64,000 nucleotides of DNA, taken from positions 34,569-98,568 of the forward strand of contig NZ_JAGGOI010000054.1 in the NCBI RefSeq assembly GCF_018614585.1, written 5' to 3'. Source of the stretch: Streptomyces sp. ISL-1 (GTDB lineage: Bacteria > Actinomycetota > Actinomycetes > Streptomycetales > Streptomycetaceae). This document shows, in pieces, positions 42,354-50,475 of the stretch (the first letter of the stretch is position 1; the number at the start of each line of letters is the position of its first letter). The notes below the pieces were generated by a model, which saw only the letters and a list, made by a program, of their open reading frames with translations, was not told where the DNA came from and made no database searches. A program made the translations under genes and the position numbers.

Positions 42354-43513
42354 GCGGGCTGCTCCAGGTACACGGGGGAGAAGCGGCGAGGAGTGAAGGC
42401 CCGGGCCTCGTGCGGCAGCTCGCCGGTGGCCAGCACGGCGGCCATCACATCGCCCGTCACGGGGGTGAGCAGCACCCCGTTGCGGTGATGGCCGGTGGCC
42501 ATATGCAGGCCCGGCAGGTCGGTCGGGCCCAGCAGCGGGGCGTTGTCCGGGGAGCCGGGGCGCAGCCCCGCGCGGGTCTCGGTGAGCGGCAGCTCCGTGA
42601 TGCCGGGCACCAGCTCATGCGCGTCGCGCAGCAGCTCGTACACCCCGCCGGCGGTGACGGTGGTGTCCCAGCCGAGTTCCTCGCTGGTCGCGCCGACGAC
42701 CAGCTCGCCGTTCTCGCGCGGCACCAGATAGACGTGGCTGCCGCGCACCATGGCCCGTACGGTCCGGGAGAGGAAGGGCCCGTACGCAGGCGGCACGGTG
42801 AGCCGCAGGACCTGGCCCTTCACCGGCCGTACCGGAGGCAGTACATCCGTCGGCACACCGCCGAGCTTGCCGCTCAGCGAGCCGCCCGCGAGGACGACCT
42901 GGTCGGCGGTGAGCTCGCCGGCATCCCTCAGCACTGCTCCGGCCGCCCGGTCCCGTACCACCGAAAGGCGCTCCGCCCAGCCGCGGTGGAAGACCACCCC
43001 TGCCCGCTCGCAGGCCGTCACCAGCGCCGCGGCCAGCCGCCGCGGATCGACCTGGTGATCGCCGTCGACCCGCAGGCCTCCGCGTACGCCCGGCGCGAGC
43101 ATCGGCTCCAGACGGCGGCAGTCGCGCCCGGTCAGCCACACCGACTCCAGGCCGGAGCGGCGCTGCAGGGCGTGCAGTTCACGCAGGTGCGCGCGGTCGT
43201 CGGCGTCGAGCGCGACGGCCAGCGTGCCGCAAGCGCGGTAGCCGACACACTGCCCGCTCGCCTCCTCGAGCTCCGCGACGAACGTCGGATAGCGCCGGGC
43301 GGACTCCACGTTGAGGCCGAGCAGCGTCTCCTCGCCGTAGTGCAGTTCGGTGACGGCGGCGAGCATGCCCGCCGCGACCTGCGCGGCCCCGCCGCCCGGC
43401 TCCGGATCGACGACGGCGACGCGCAGTCCGCGCTGCGCCGCACGCCAAGCCGTGACCAGGCCGATGATTCCGCCCCCGATGACGAGGACATCTGATGTAC
43501 GAGACATGTGCAT
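42350..43513 (-). CDS. thiO: Glycine oxidase ThiO
   Basis: A 387-residue FAD enzyme oxidising glycine to the imine used for thiazole formation. The Rossmann motif VLVIGGGIIGLVTAW, the following AAGML segment and the C-terminal GLRPGSPDNAPLLGPT and ATGHHRNGVLLTP match the DAO/ThiO family. Two possible ATGs (43513, 43507) follow GGGAGGGG; the first is given. It is the first gene of the thiOSG operon, directly behind a TPP riboswitch, so it should be repressed when thiamine is plentiful. Confidence 0.93.
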   Translation of the reverse strand: MHMSRTSDVLVIGGGIIGLVTAWRAAQRGLRVAVVDPEPGGGAAQVAAGMLAAVTELHYGEETLLGLNVESARRYPTFVAELEEASGQCVGYRACGTLAVALDADDRAHLRELHALQRRSGLESVWLTGRDCRRLEPMLAPGVRGGLRVDGDHQVDPRRLAAALVTACERAGVVFHRGWAERLSVVRDRAAGAVLRDAGELTADQVVLAGGSLSGKLGGVPTDVLPPVRPVKGQVLRLTVPPAYGPFLSRTVRAMVRGSHVYLVPRENGELVVGATSEELGWDTTVTAGGVYELLRDAHELVPGITELPLTETRAGLRPGSPDNAPLLGPTDLPGLHMATGHHRNGVLLTPVTGDVMAAVLATGELPHEARAFTPRRFSPVYLEQPA

Positions 43514-43520
43514 CCAGCCC

Positions 43521-43612
43521 CTCCCTTCGCCGGCATGACCCGGATCAGGTTCGTACGGTCGGAGGCCGTCCAGCCTCCCTCTCAGCCCGGTGCGTCCGGA
43601 CTCCCGCGAGTG
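43521..43612 (-). ncRNA. TPP riboswitch (THI element)
   Basis: Reading the minus strand, ACCGGGCTGAGAGGGAGGCT and ACCTGATCCGGGTCATGCCG are the two conserved halves of the TPP aptamer (CUGAGA and ACCUGAUC...GGNUAAUGCC-type motif), closed by a G/C-rich stem. It ends a few bases before the thiO ribosome site, a position that suggests translational control. Confidence 0.93.
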
Positions 43613-43668
43613 CCTTACGGTGGCCACCCTAACCCCAGCCCTCAACTCGCAGTAGGGGAGCAGCAACT

Positions 43669-44010
43669 GTGGCACGGTCGCTCGACGGACTTGTCCTGTC
43701 GCCGGTCGCCGACCAGGCTCCGGGCCAGGTCGGGACGCGCACCCGGTTCGCGTACCACGAGCGGGACGGCCGGATCTGGGCCGAGTACGAGGGCGGCGAC
43801 GTGGTCCGCGGCCACCTTGTGGGGACGCGGGACGGCGACCGGCTGGACTTCCGGTACGTCCAGTTGAAGACGGACGGCCGGACGGCCTCGGGGCACTGCG
43901 TCTCGACTGTGGTCGAGCTCGAGGACGGGCGCGTCCGCCTGGAGGAGACCTGGGAGTGGGAGTCCCAGGAGGGCAGTGGGACGAGCGTTGTCGAGCAGCC
44001 GGTCGCCTGA
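43669..44010 (+). CDS. Small beta-barrel-like conserved protein
   Basis: A 113-residue soluble protein, rich in short beta strands (IWAEYEGGDVVRGHLVG, LDFRYVQLKTDG) and without membrane segments, catalytic motifs or Cys pairs. Relatives in public annotation are sometimes labelled N-acetylglutamate synthase, but no GNAT motif is visible and that label is not supported here. GTG 43669 follows GGGGAGCAGCAACT. It is divergent from thiO across the TPP riboswitch and 28 bases ahead of the FAD reductase gene. Confidence 0.7.
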   Translation: MARSLDGLVLSPVADQAPGQVGTRTRFAYHERDGRIWAEYEGGDVVRGHLVGTRDGDRLDFRYVQLKTDGRTASGHCVSTVVELEDGRVRLEETWEWESQEGSGTSVVEQPVA

Positions 44011-44038
44011 CGGGTCGTCAGATGCGTAAGGTTGTCGG

Positions 44039-45277
44039 GTGAGCGAGCAGCAGACAGCACAGGCCGCACGGCGCGTGGTCGTCGTCGGCGCGGGAATGGC
44101 CGGTGTGCAGACCGCCGTGGCCCTGCGCCAACAGGGCTTCCCGGGCCGGGTCACCATGATCGGCGCCGAACCCCACCAGCCGTACGACAGGCCCCCGCTC
44201 TCCAAGGCGATCCTGCTCGGCACGGCGGAGGGCTCCGCCTTCGAGCTGGACTTCGAGGCGCTCGACGTCGAACTGCGGCTGGGCTGCGAGGTGACCGGCG
44301 TACGCCCGCAGGAGCACGAGCTGGACACCGAGGCGGGACCCGTCCCGTACGACGTCCTCGTCATCGCCAGCGGCGCGGAGCCGATCACGCTGCCCGGCGC
44401 CGAAGGCGTCCCCGGCGTCCATCTGCTGCGCACCCTCGACGACGCCTCCCGACTGCGCCCCGTCCTCGAGCGGAAACACGACATCGTGGTCGTGGGCGCG
44501 GGCTGGATCGGCGCGGAGTTCGCGACGGCCGCACGCGAGGCGGGCTGCTCGGTCACCGTCGTCGAGGCCGCCGACCGCCCCCTCGCGTACGCCCTGCCCG
44601 CCGAGGTCGCCGCCCCGATGGCCGACTGGTACGCGGAGTACGGCGTCGAACTGCTCACCCACGCGCGCGTGGCCGACGTCGAGCCCGGCACGGTGATCCT
44701 CGCGGACGGCAGGCAGCTTCCGGCCGGGGCGGTGGTCGTCGGCATCGGCGCACGCCCCGCCACCGGCTGGCTCGCCGGCTCCGGCATCGCGCTGGGCCCG
44801 GACGGCGCAATCACCGCCGACGAGCATCTGCGCACCTCGCTGCCCGACGTGTACGCGGTCGGGGACTGCGCCTCCTTCCCGTCCGGCCGCTACGGCGAGC
44901 GGCTGCTCGTGCACCACTGGGACAACGCCCTGCAAGGGCCGCGCACGGTAGCCGCCAATGTCGTCGCGAGCGCAGCGGGGCAGCCGCCGGAGGTCTACGA
45001 CCCGGTGCCGTACTTCTGGTCCGAGCAGTTCGGGCGCTTTGTGCAGTACACGGGCCATCACCCGGCAGCCGACACGACGGTGTGGCGGGGCAATCCGGCC
45101 GACGCCGCCTGGTCGGTGCTGTGGCTGCGTGAGGGCGTGCTGGTCGCGCTCCTCGCCGTCGGCCGGGCCCGCGATCTGATGCAAGGGCGCAAGCTCATCC
45201 TGGCCGGCACGCGGCTGGATCCGGACCTCGCCGCCGACCCCTCCGTCCCTCTGAAGGCGGCGGCCGTCCAGGGCTGA
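44039..45277 (+). CDS. FAD-dependent pyridine-nucleotide reductase (ferredoxin/rubredoxin reductase type)
   Basis: A 412-residue oxidoreductase. The FAD Rossmann motif VVVVGAGMAGVQTAVAL is at the N-terminus, the NAD(P)H-binding IVVVGAGWIGAEFATAA near residue 150 and the second FAD motif VYAVGDCASFPS near 280; the last domain resembles ferredoxin reductases of mono- and dioxygenase systems. No ferredoxin or oxygenase gene adjoins it, so its partner is unknown. The GTG start at 44039 follows AAGG. The Rv2175c-type gene follows in the same direction. Confidence 0.88.
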   Translation: MSEQQTAQAARRVVVVGAGMAGVQTAVALRQQGFPGRVTMIGAEPHQPYDRPPLSKAILLGTAEGSAFELDFEALDVELRLGCEVTGVRPQEHELDTEAGPVPYDVLVIASGAEPITLPGAEGVPGVHLLRTLDDASRLRPVLERKHDIVVVGAGWIGAEFATAAREAGCSVTVVEAADRPLAYALPAEVAAPMADWYAEYGVELLTHARVADVEPGTVILADGRQLPAGAVVVGIGARPATGWLAGSGIALGPDGAITADEHLRTSLPDVYAVGDCASFPSGRYGERLLVHHWDNALQGPRTVAANVVASAAGQPPEVYDPVPYFWSEQFGRFVQYTGHHPAADTTVWRGNPADAAWSVLWLREGVLVALLAVGRARDLMQGRKLILAGTRLDPDLAADPSVPLKAAAVQG

Positions 45278-45338
45278 ATGCGGGCTCGTGTCCGGGGTCC
45301 GGCTACCCAGTGTCAGTCCGGGATGGCAGGCTTGTCCT

Positions 45339-45704
45339 GTGACCGAGATTGACGCAAAGATCGATGCTCTCGTCCCCGCCTGGCTCCACCTTCCCGACAT
45401 CGCGGAAATGCTCGATGTCGAGGTGACACGCGTACGGCAGTTGGTCAAGGAGGGCCAGCTGATCGCCGTGCGCCGTGGTGAGAACCGCGCGCTTCAGGTA
45501 CCTGCCGCCTTCATCGACGGCGACAAGGTGGTCAAGGGCCTCGCTGGGACCCTGACGCTTCTGAGGGACGACGGCTTCACCGACGAAGAGATGCTCGAGT
45601 GGCTCTTCACCTCCGACCCGACCCTGCCGGGCACGCCCGCGCAGGCGCTCAGCGAGAATCGCGGCACGGAGGTGAAGCGCCGGGCCCAGGCGCTCGCCGT
45701 CTGA
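45339..45704 (+). CDS. Rv2175c-type winged-helix DNA-binding protein
   Basis: A 121-residue protein of the Rv2175c family: an N-terminal helix-turn-helix (WLHLPDIAEMLDVEVTRVR) followed by VKEGQLIAVRRGENRALQVP and a C-terminal Rv2175c domain. In Mycobacterium tuberculosis, Rv2175c is a DNA-binding substrate of the kinase PknL. Here the matching PASTA kinase lies about 4 kb away, so phosphorylation control is a reasonable inference. GTG 45339 is preferred over an upstream GTG at 45288, giving the family start VTEIDAKID. A hairpin follows at 45730. Confidence 0.87.
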   Translation: MTEIDAKIDALVPAWLHLPDIAEMLDVEVTRVRQLVKEGQLIAVRRGENRALQVPAAFIDGDKVVKGLAGTLTLLRDDGFTDEEMLEWLFTSDPTLPGTPAQALSENRGTEVKRRAQALAV

Positions 45705-45729
45705 CGTCCTGAGGAAAAATCCACGCGAT

Positions 45730-45763
45730 GTGCGGGCCGGGGCCCAGTGGCCCCTGCCCGCAC
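45730..45763 (+). terminator. Hairpin between the Rv2175c-type gene and thiE
   Basis: GTGCGGGCCGGGGCC pairs with GGCCCCTGCCCGCAC with one mismatch and a 4-base loop. It acts either as the terminator of the preceding gene or as a leader structure for thiE, and it contains the only conventional in-frame upstream start (GTG 45730) of thiE. Confidence 0.7.
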
Positions 45764-45789
45764 ACCGCCGACCCAGTGGGGGGAACACC

Positions 45790-46440
45790 ATCTCCAGGGA
45801 ACGCGCGCTGCTGTCCGACGCCCGGATCTATCTGTGCACGGACGCCCGCAAGCGGCAGGGCGACCTCGCCGGGTTCCTCGACGCCGTGCTCTCCTCAGGG
45901 GTCGACATCGTGCAGCTGCGTGACAAGGGCATGGAGGCGGCCGAGGAGCTGGAGCACCTCCAGGTCTTCGCCGAAGCCTGCCGCAGGCACGGCAAGCTGC
46001 TCGCTGTGAACGACCGCGCGGACGTGGCCCATGCCGTCGGCTGCGACGTGCTGCACCTGGGGCAGGGCGATCTGCCGGTCCCGGCGGCCCGCGCGATCCT
46101 CGGCGACCAGGTGCTCATAGGCCGCTCCACGCACGCCGAGTCCGAGGTCGACGCGGCGGTCGCCGAGCCCGGCGTGGACTACTTCTGCACCGGCCCCTGC
46201 TGGCCCACCCCGACCAAACCCGGGCGGTACGCCCCCGGACTGGGCCTCGTGCGCTACGCCGCGGGGCTTGAGAGCGACCGGCCGTGGTTCGCGATCGGCG
46301 GGATCGACGCGGGCAACCTCGACGAGGTGCTGGACGCCGGCGCGCGCAGGATCGTCGTCGTACGGGCGATCACCGAGGCCGACGATCCGGCCGCGGCGAC
46401 CGTGTCGCTCGCCAAGCGGGTGCGGGAGCGCATTGGCTAA
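45790..46440 (+). CDS. thiE: Thiamine phosphate synthase
   Basis: About 216 residues, TIM-barrel enzyme joining HMP-pyrophosphate and thiazole phosphate. IYLCTDARKRQGD, VDIVQLRDKGMEA, LLAVNDRADVAHAVGCD, VLHLGQGDLPV, IGRSTHAESE, YFCTGPCWPTPTKPG and FAIGGID are all ThiE signatures. The start is uncertain: the only ATG/GTG/TTG in frame before the conserved core is GTG 45730, which lies in a hairpin arm and would add 20 unlikely residues, whereas an ATC at 45790 sits 7 bases after GGGGGGA and gives the normal length. It is separate from the thiOSG operon, with no TPP riboswitch seen. Confidence 0.9.
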   Translation: MSRERALLSDARIYLCTDARKRQGDLAGFLDAVLSSGVDIVQLRDKGMEAAEELEHLQVFAEACRRHGKLLAVNDRADVAHAVGCDVLHLGQGDLPVPAARAILGDQVLIGRSTHAESEVDAAVAEPGVDYFCTGPCWPTPTKPGRYAPGLGLVRYAAGLESDRPWFAIGGIDAGNLDEVLDAGARRIVVVRAITEADDPAAATVSLAKRVRERIG

Positions 46441-46531
46441 CTGTCCGATGGGTGGACAGTAAACCGGCAAATTCGGACATATTTCCTCCCTTCGGTTGGG
46501 TGACCGGCGGCACCCTGGATAGCCTGCGGGT

Positions 46532-47449
46532 ATGGCCCTCGGTACAGCTTCGACCAGGACGGATCGCGCACGGACCGTGCGCGACCTTCTTGCGACCGGC
46601 AAAACTTCCTATTCGTTCGAGTTCTGGGCGCCCAAGACCGAGAAGGGCGAGCGGAATCTCTGGAACGCGCTCCGCAGGGTCGAGGCGGTGGCCCCCAACT
46701 TCGTCTCCGTGACCTATGGCGCCGGCGGCTCGACGCGCGCCGGCACGGTCAAGGCAACCCAGCAGATCGCCGCCGACACCACTCTGACGCCCGTTGCGCA
46801 TCTCACCGCGGTGGATCACTCCATCGCCCAACTGCGCAACATGATCGGCCAGTACGCCGATGCCGGGATCCGCAATATCCTCGCGGTCCGGGGCGACCCG
46901 CCCGGCGACCCGATGGGCGAGTGGGTCAAGCACCCCGAGGGCGTGCGGTACGCGGCAGAGCTGGTCAGGCTGATCAAGGAGTCCGGTGACTTCTGCGTCG
47001 GCGTAGCAGCCTTCCCCGAGATGCATCCGCGCTCGGAGGACTGGGAGACCGACATCCGCCACTTCGTCGACAAGTGCCGGGCCGGCGCCGACTACGCGAT
47101 CACACAGATGTTCTTCCGGCCCGAGGACTATCTGCGGCTGCGTGACCGGGTCGCGGCCACGGGCTGCGAGACCCCGATCATCCCCGAGATCATGCCGGTC
47201 ACCAGCGTCAGGCAACTCGAACGGTTTGCGCAGCTCAGCAACGCCGCGTTCCCGCCGGAGCTGAAAGAGAGGATCCTCGCGGCCAAGGACGATCCGGCCG
47301 CTGTACGCTCCATTGGAATCGAGTTCGCGACGGAGTTCTGCGCAGGGCTGCTCTCCGAGGGAGTCCCCGGACTGCACTTCATTACGCTCAACAACTCCAC
47401 GGCGACGCTCGAAATCTACGAGAATCTCGGACTGCACGAGCAGTCGTGA
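46532..47449 (+). CDS. metF: 5,10-methylenetetrahydrofolate reductase
   Basis: A 305-residue FAD-containing TIM-barrel enzyme making 5-methyl-THF for methionine synthesis. SYSFEFWAPKTEKGERNLW near the start carries the catalytic Glu of the family, FVSVTYGAGGSTRAGT and ILAVRGDPPGDP are characteristic, and ITQMFFRPEDYLRL and PIIPEIMPVTS follow in order. The length is normal. ATG 46532 lacks a strong ribosome site. It follows thiE after 91 bases in the same direction. Confidence 0.95.
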   Translation: MALGTASTRTDRARTVRDLLATGKTSYSFEFWAPKTEKGERNLWNALRRVEAVAPNFVSVTYGAGGSTRAGTVKATQQIAADTTLTPVAHLTAVDHSIAQLRNMIGQYADAGIRNILAVRGDPPGDPMGEWVKHPEGVRYAAELVRLIKESGDFCVGVAAFPEMHPRSEDWETDIRHFVDKCRAGADYAITQMFFRPEDYLRLRDRVAATGCETPIIPEIMPVTSVRQLERFAQLSNAAFPPELKERILAAKDDPAAVRSIGIEFATEFCAGLLSEGVPGLHFITLNNSTATLEIYENLGLHEQS

Positions 47450-47500
47450 TCGGTCGTACCCGCCCCGACCCGGGGCGACGGCCGAAGGAGAGGGGCGGGC

Positions 47501-48400
47501 ATGGGCTGGACGGTCCTCTATATCGCGTTCGGCGTCGTTGCGCTGTGGCTGCTCGGTGAGGTGCTGCTGCAGTACAAGGCGCGGCTGCGCTGGCGACTTC
47601 TCGCCTTCGTCGGATTCCTCGGCGTGGTCTTCGGTGTACTGCTGCCCTCCGTTGTGGTGATCGCGATCGGCGCGATCGCCTTCGCCATCGGCCAGGCGTA
47701 TGTCACGCTTTCGTTCCGCCGCGGCTTCTCCACCGGCTGGGCGCTCGGCGGAAGCCCGGGCGTGAGCCCCCGCCGCAAGTCCGGCGCCAGAGGGCAGGCG
47801 GATTCTTCGCGCGAGCCCTCGCTGGAGGTCACCGACCTCTCCTACGAGCCCGCCGGGCAGTACGAACCCGACCCGTACGAGCCCGACCCCCACGAGCCCG
47901 CCGCGCAGTACGAGCCCGCCGCGTCGGCGTCGCAGCGGGAGCCGGTCTACGAGCCGCAGCCGCTCCCGGACGACACTGGGCAGTACGGCGTGTACAGCGA
48001 AGCCGCCTACGCGGCCCAGCAGCAGGACCAGAGTCAGAACTACGCCCAGTACAACGGCGGGTACGACAGTTACTCCGGCTACGGGCAGCAGCAGCCTGCG
48101 GGCCAGGACAGCTACGCCGGGCAGTACGACTACGGGACCGGGCAGCAGCAGTACGCCGCGTACTCCGACCCGTATGTCGGCGGTCAGCAGTACAACACCT
48201 ACGAGACGTACGACAGTTACGGCGGGCAGCAGCAGTACGCCGACCCGTACGCCCAGCACCAGTACAGCGAGACGCCGCCCGGCGGGGTGTGGGTGCCGCA
48301 GCAGCGCGACGGCGAGCAGCAGGCACCGCCGATGCCGCAGGAGCAGCCCTCCCCCTACGGCTACGACACCGGGTACAACGAGCAGCAGTACCGCTACTGA
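47501..48400 (+). CDS. Membrane protein with long Tyr/Gln-rich C-terminal tail
   Basis: A 299-residue protein. The first ~85 residues hold three hydrophobic helices (VLYIAFGVVALWLLGEVLL, LLAFVGFLGVVFGVLLPS, VVVIAIGAIAFAIGQAYV). The remaining ~210 residues are low complexity, dominated by Tyr, Gln, Gly, Pro and acidic residues with repeated QYEPDPYEPDP-like and GQQQYA-like units, resembling a prion-like or phase-separating region on the cytoplasmic side. No enzyme motif is visible. The ATG follows GGAGAGGGGCGGGC. The gene lies alone between metF and a convergent oxidoreductase. Confidence 0.78.
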   Translation: MGWTVLYIAFGVVALWLLGEVLLQYKARLRWRLLAFVGFLGVVFGVLLPSVVVIAIGAIAFAIGQAYVTLSFRRGFSTGWALGGSPGVSPRRKSGARGQADSSREPSLEVTDLSYEPAGQYEPDPYEPDPHEPAAQYEPAASASQREPVYEPQPLPDDTGQYGVYSEAAYAAQQQDQSQNYAQYNGGYDSYSGYGQQQPAGQDSYAGQYDYGTGQQQYAAYSDPYVGGQQYNTYETYDSYGGQQQYADPYAQHQYSETPPGGVWVPQQRDGEQQAPPMPQEQPSPYGYDTGYNEQQYRY

Positions 48401-48450
48401 ACAGCCGGTTACTCCCGGCGTGTTACTCACAACTGGTTACTGACAACCGG

Positions 48451-49938
48451 TTACTGGGAGCCGCGGAAGTCCGCCCCCTCCACGATCAGTCCGGCCACCA
48501 GCGCCCCCGACATTCCCACGTGCGCGAGACCGCCGCCCGGGTGCGCGTGGCCGCCCACCAGATACAGGCCGGGCAGCCGCGTGCTGTTCGCCGGATGCAG
48601 ATAGCGTCCGCCGCCCCCGGCGAGCGCGGGTGCGGGCAGCGGTCCGCTCTCGGCGGGCGTCAGGGTCTCGTGCCACAGCAGGCGCTCGCGTATCCCCGCA
48701 ACGGCCGTGGACGCGGCGTCGATCAGCAACTCGGTGTACCCCTCACGCCGCGACGCGTCGGTCCAGTCGACGGCGCTGCCGTGTCCCGTGACCGTCGCGG
48801 AGAGGGTGAGGGCCTCGTGCTCCTCGTCGGGGCGGGTGCGTCGATCATCGGGCCGCAGCACGGTGACGGTGGGCCGCTCGGCCGTCCGCCCGCCGAAGAC
48901 CGCGGCCGCCTCCGCCCCGGCGTCGGGGGAGTGCACCACACTCCGGTGGACGGCCGATGCGGGCCGCGCTCCGCGCAGGGCGAGCAGCACGGTGAACCTG
49001 CCCGGCAACTGCCCGGAGCCGACGCGCTGTTGAGGCCGTACGTCTCCGTCCCGCCACAGCTCGTGCCCGACGAGGTCCGCCGCTTCGGCGCCCGCCACCA
49101 CATGGTCGGCCTCGGCGACGGTGCCCCCGGCGAGCTCGACTCCCGCGGCCCGCCCGTCCTTCTCGACGATCCGGGTCACCTCGGCCCCGAAGACGAACTC
49201 CACCTTGCGGGCCAGACACCGCTCGTAGACCGCGCGTGCCAGCTCGCGCATCCCGCCCTCTACGTACCAACTGCCGAAGGTCTGCTCCATGTACGGCAGC
49301 AGGGCGGCGCTCGCCGGGGCGAGCCGGGGATCCAGGCCGTACGCCAGGGCGTACCCCTCGAGCAGCGCCGCGAGCCGCGGTTCCGCGAGCTCCCAGGCGG
49401 CGACCTCGCAGACCGTGGATGCCTGCCGGGGGCGCAGCAGTCTGCGCCGGCGCGGAGCGGGATACGGATCGCGCCCCAGCACCCGCCAGTCGGCCCACAG
49501 CGGCTCTTCCAGCAGTGGCCGCCGCGAACGGTCCCAGGCGTCCCTGGCCCGCCCGAGGAACTCGCCCCACCTCTCGCCCGCTCCCGCGCCCAGCGCGGCC
49601 TCGAGCGCGGTGACGATGCCGGCCCGCGAAGCGTTCGGCAGGGACACCTCGGTGCCGTCGGCGAACACATGCCGGCTCGACGGGTCCACCTGGACCAGAC
49701 GGACGCACTGCTCCAGCGGCTCCTTGCCGGTCTTGACGAACAAGTCCCGCCAGACGGCGGGCAGATGCAGCAGACCGGGGCCGGTGTCGAAGACGAAGCC
49801 GTCGCGCTCGAACCGGCCCATCGAACCGCCGTAGCTCACCGAGCGCTCGTACACCGTCACCCGGTGGCCTGCCACGGCCAGCCGGGCGGCAGCCGCCATG
49901 GCGCCCATCCCGGCGCCGATCACCGCAATCCGTGCCAT
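48451..49938 (-). CDS. CrtI/phytoene-desaturase-like FAD oxidoreductase
   Basis: A 495-residue flavoprotein. RIAVIGAGMGAMAAAARLAVAGH with ERSVSYGGSMG is the N-terminal FAD site, FVFDTGPGLLHLP follows, and the C-terminal LPGLYLVGGHAHPGGGLAHVGMSGAL is the matching FAD motif of phytoene desaturases and carotenoid isomerases. No carotenoid genes (crtB, crtE) are nearby, so the substrate is open. ATG 49938 starts directly at the dinucleotide fold. A 537-base gap with regulatory-looking repeats lies upstream. Confidence 0.85.
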   Translation of the reverse strand: MARIAVIGAGMGAMAAAARLAVAGHRVTVYERSVSYGGSMGRFERDGFVFDTGPGLLHLPAVWRDLFVKTGKEPLEQCVRLVQVDPSSRHVFADGTEVSLPNASRAGIVTALEAALGAGAGERWGEFLGRARDAWDRSRRPLLEEPLWADWRVLGRDPYPAPRRRRLLRPRQASTVCEVAAWELAEPRLAALLEGYALAYGLDPRLAPASAALLPYMEQTFGSWYVEGGMRELARAVYERCLARKVEFVFGAEVTRIVEKDGRAAGVELAGGTVAEADHVVAGAEAADLVGHELWRDGDVRPQQRVGSGQLPGRFTVLLALRGARPASAVHRSVVHSPDAGAEAAAVFGGRTAERPTVTVLRPDDRRTRPDEEHEALTLSATVTGHGSAVDWTDASRREGYTELLIDAASTAVAGIRERLLWHETLTPAESGPLPAPALAGGGGRYLHPANSTRLPGLYLVGGHAHPGGGLAHVGMSGALVAGLIVEGADFRGSQ

Positions 49939-50475
49939 GTCCGCGACTTTATCGGCACTCCCCGGGCTCCCGGGCTCCCGGGCCCCCGAGCCCCGGATCC
50001 CCGGCCGCCTCGCGGCGCCGCCCCGGCCACGACCAGGGCATCGGCCCGAAGGGGAGTACGGACACGGACGCGCTCGTGACCAGTCGGTGTGCCCGGCGGG
50101 TGGGGATGAGTACGGACGGCTGAGTATCCGTACCTAGTGGGTGAGATGAGTACGCGCGCGGATGGGGTCTCACCTGCGTAGAAGGAAGAGTGGGGACCAC
50201 GGAAGGGGCGCGGCGCCGGCACCGACGACACGGGGCGGCGGAACGGCGCGGCTCCCCTGACGGAACGGGGGTGTACGACGGAGGGCCCGATGACCAGGGT
50301 TCTCCGGCACCACGGGGGATACGGGGGCGGGGGGAACAGGCCGGTGCGGCGGGGCTCGGGGGGATCGAGCCTCACCGCACCGGCTCTTCTGCGTCGTACG
50401 CCCTCTTGCGCGGCCTCCAGCGGCCCGCGGCCCGCTGGAGGGCCCCGCGGGCCTTGCAGCCTCTCGTACGGCCCT
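49939..50475. other. Intergenic region with TGAGTA repeats
   Basis: The 537 bases between the CrtI-like and TetR genes hold no convincing gene. TGAGTAC or TGAGTAT occurs three times in 47 bases (50107, 50121, 50147), and GAGTACGGAC also at 50054. The centre and 3' part are G/C-rich with GGGG runs. A plus-strand frame from GTG 50190 (99 residues) is Arg/Gly-rich with no homology cues and was not accepted. Confidence 0.6.
50121..50136. promoter_or_regulatory. MacR-box-like inverted repeat
   Basis: TGAGTATCCGTACCTA differs at three of 14 specified positions from the published MacR site TGAGTACnnGTACTCA. It lies 183 bases upstream of the CrtI-like gene. The macSR pair is in this same window (26.1-28.0 kb). 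Confidence 0.45.
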
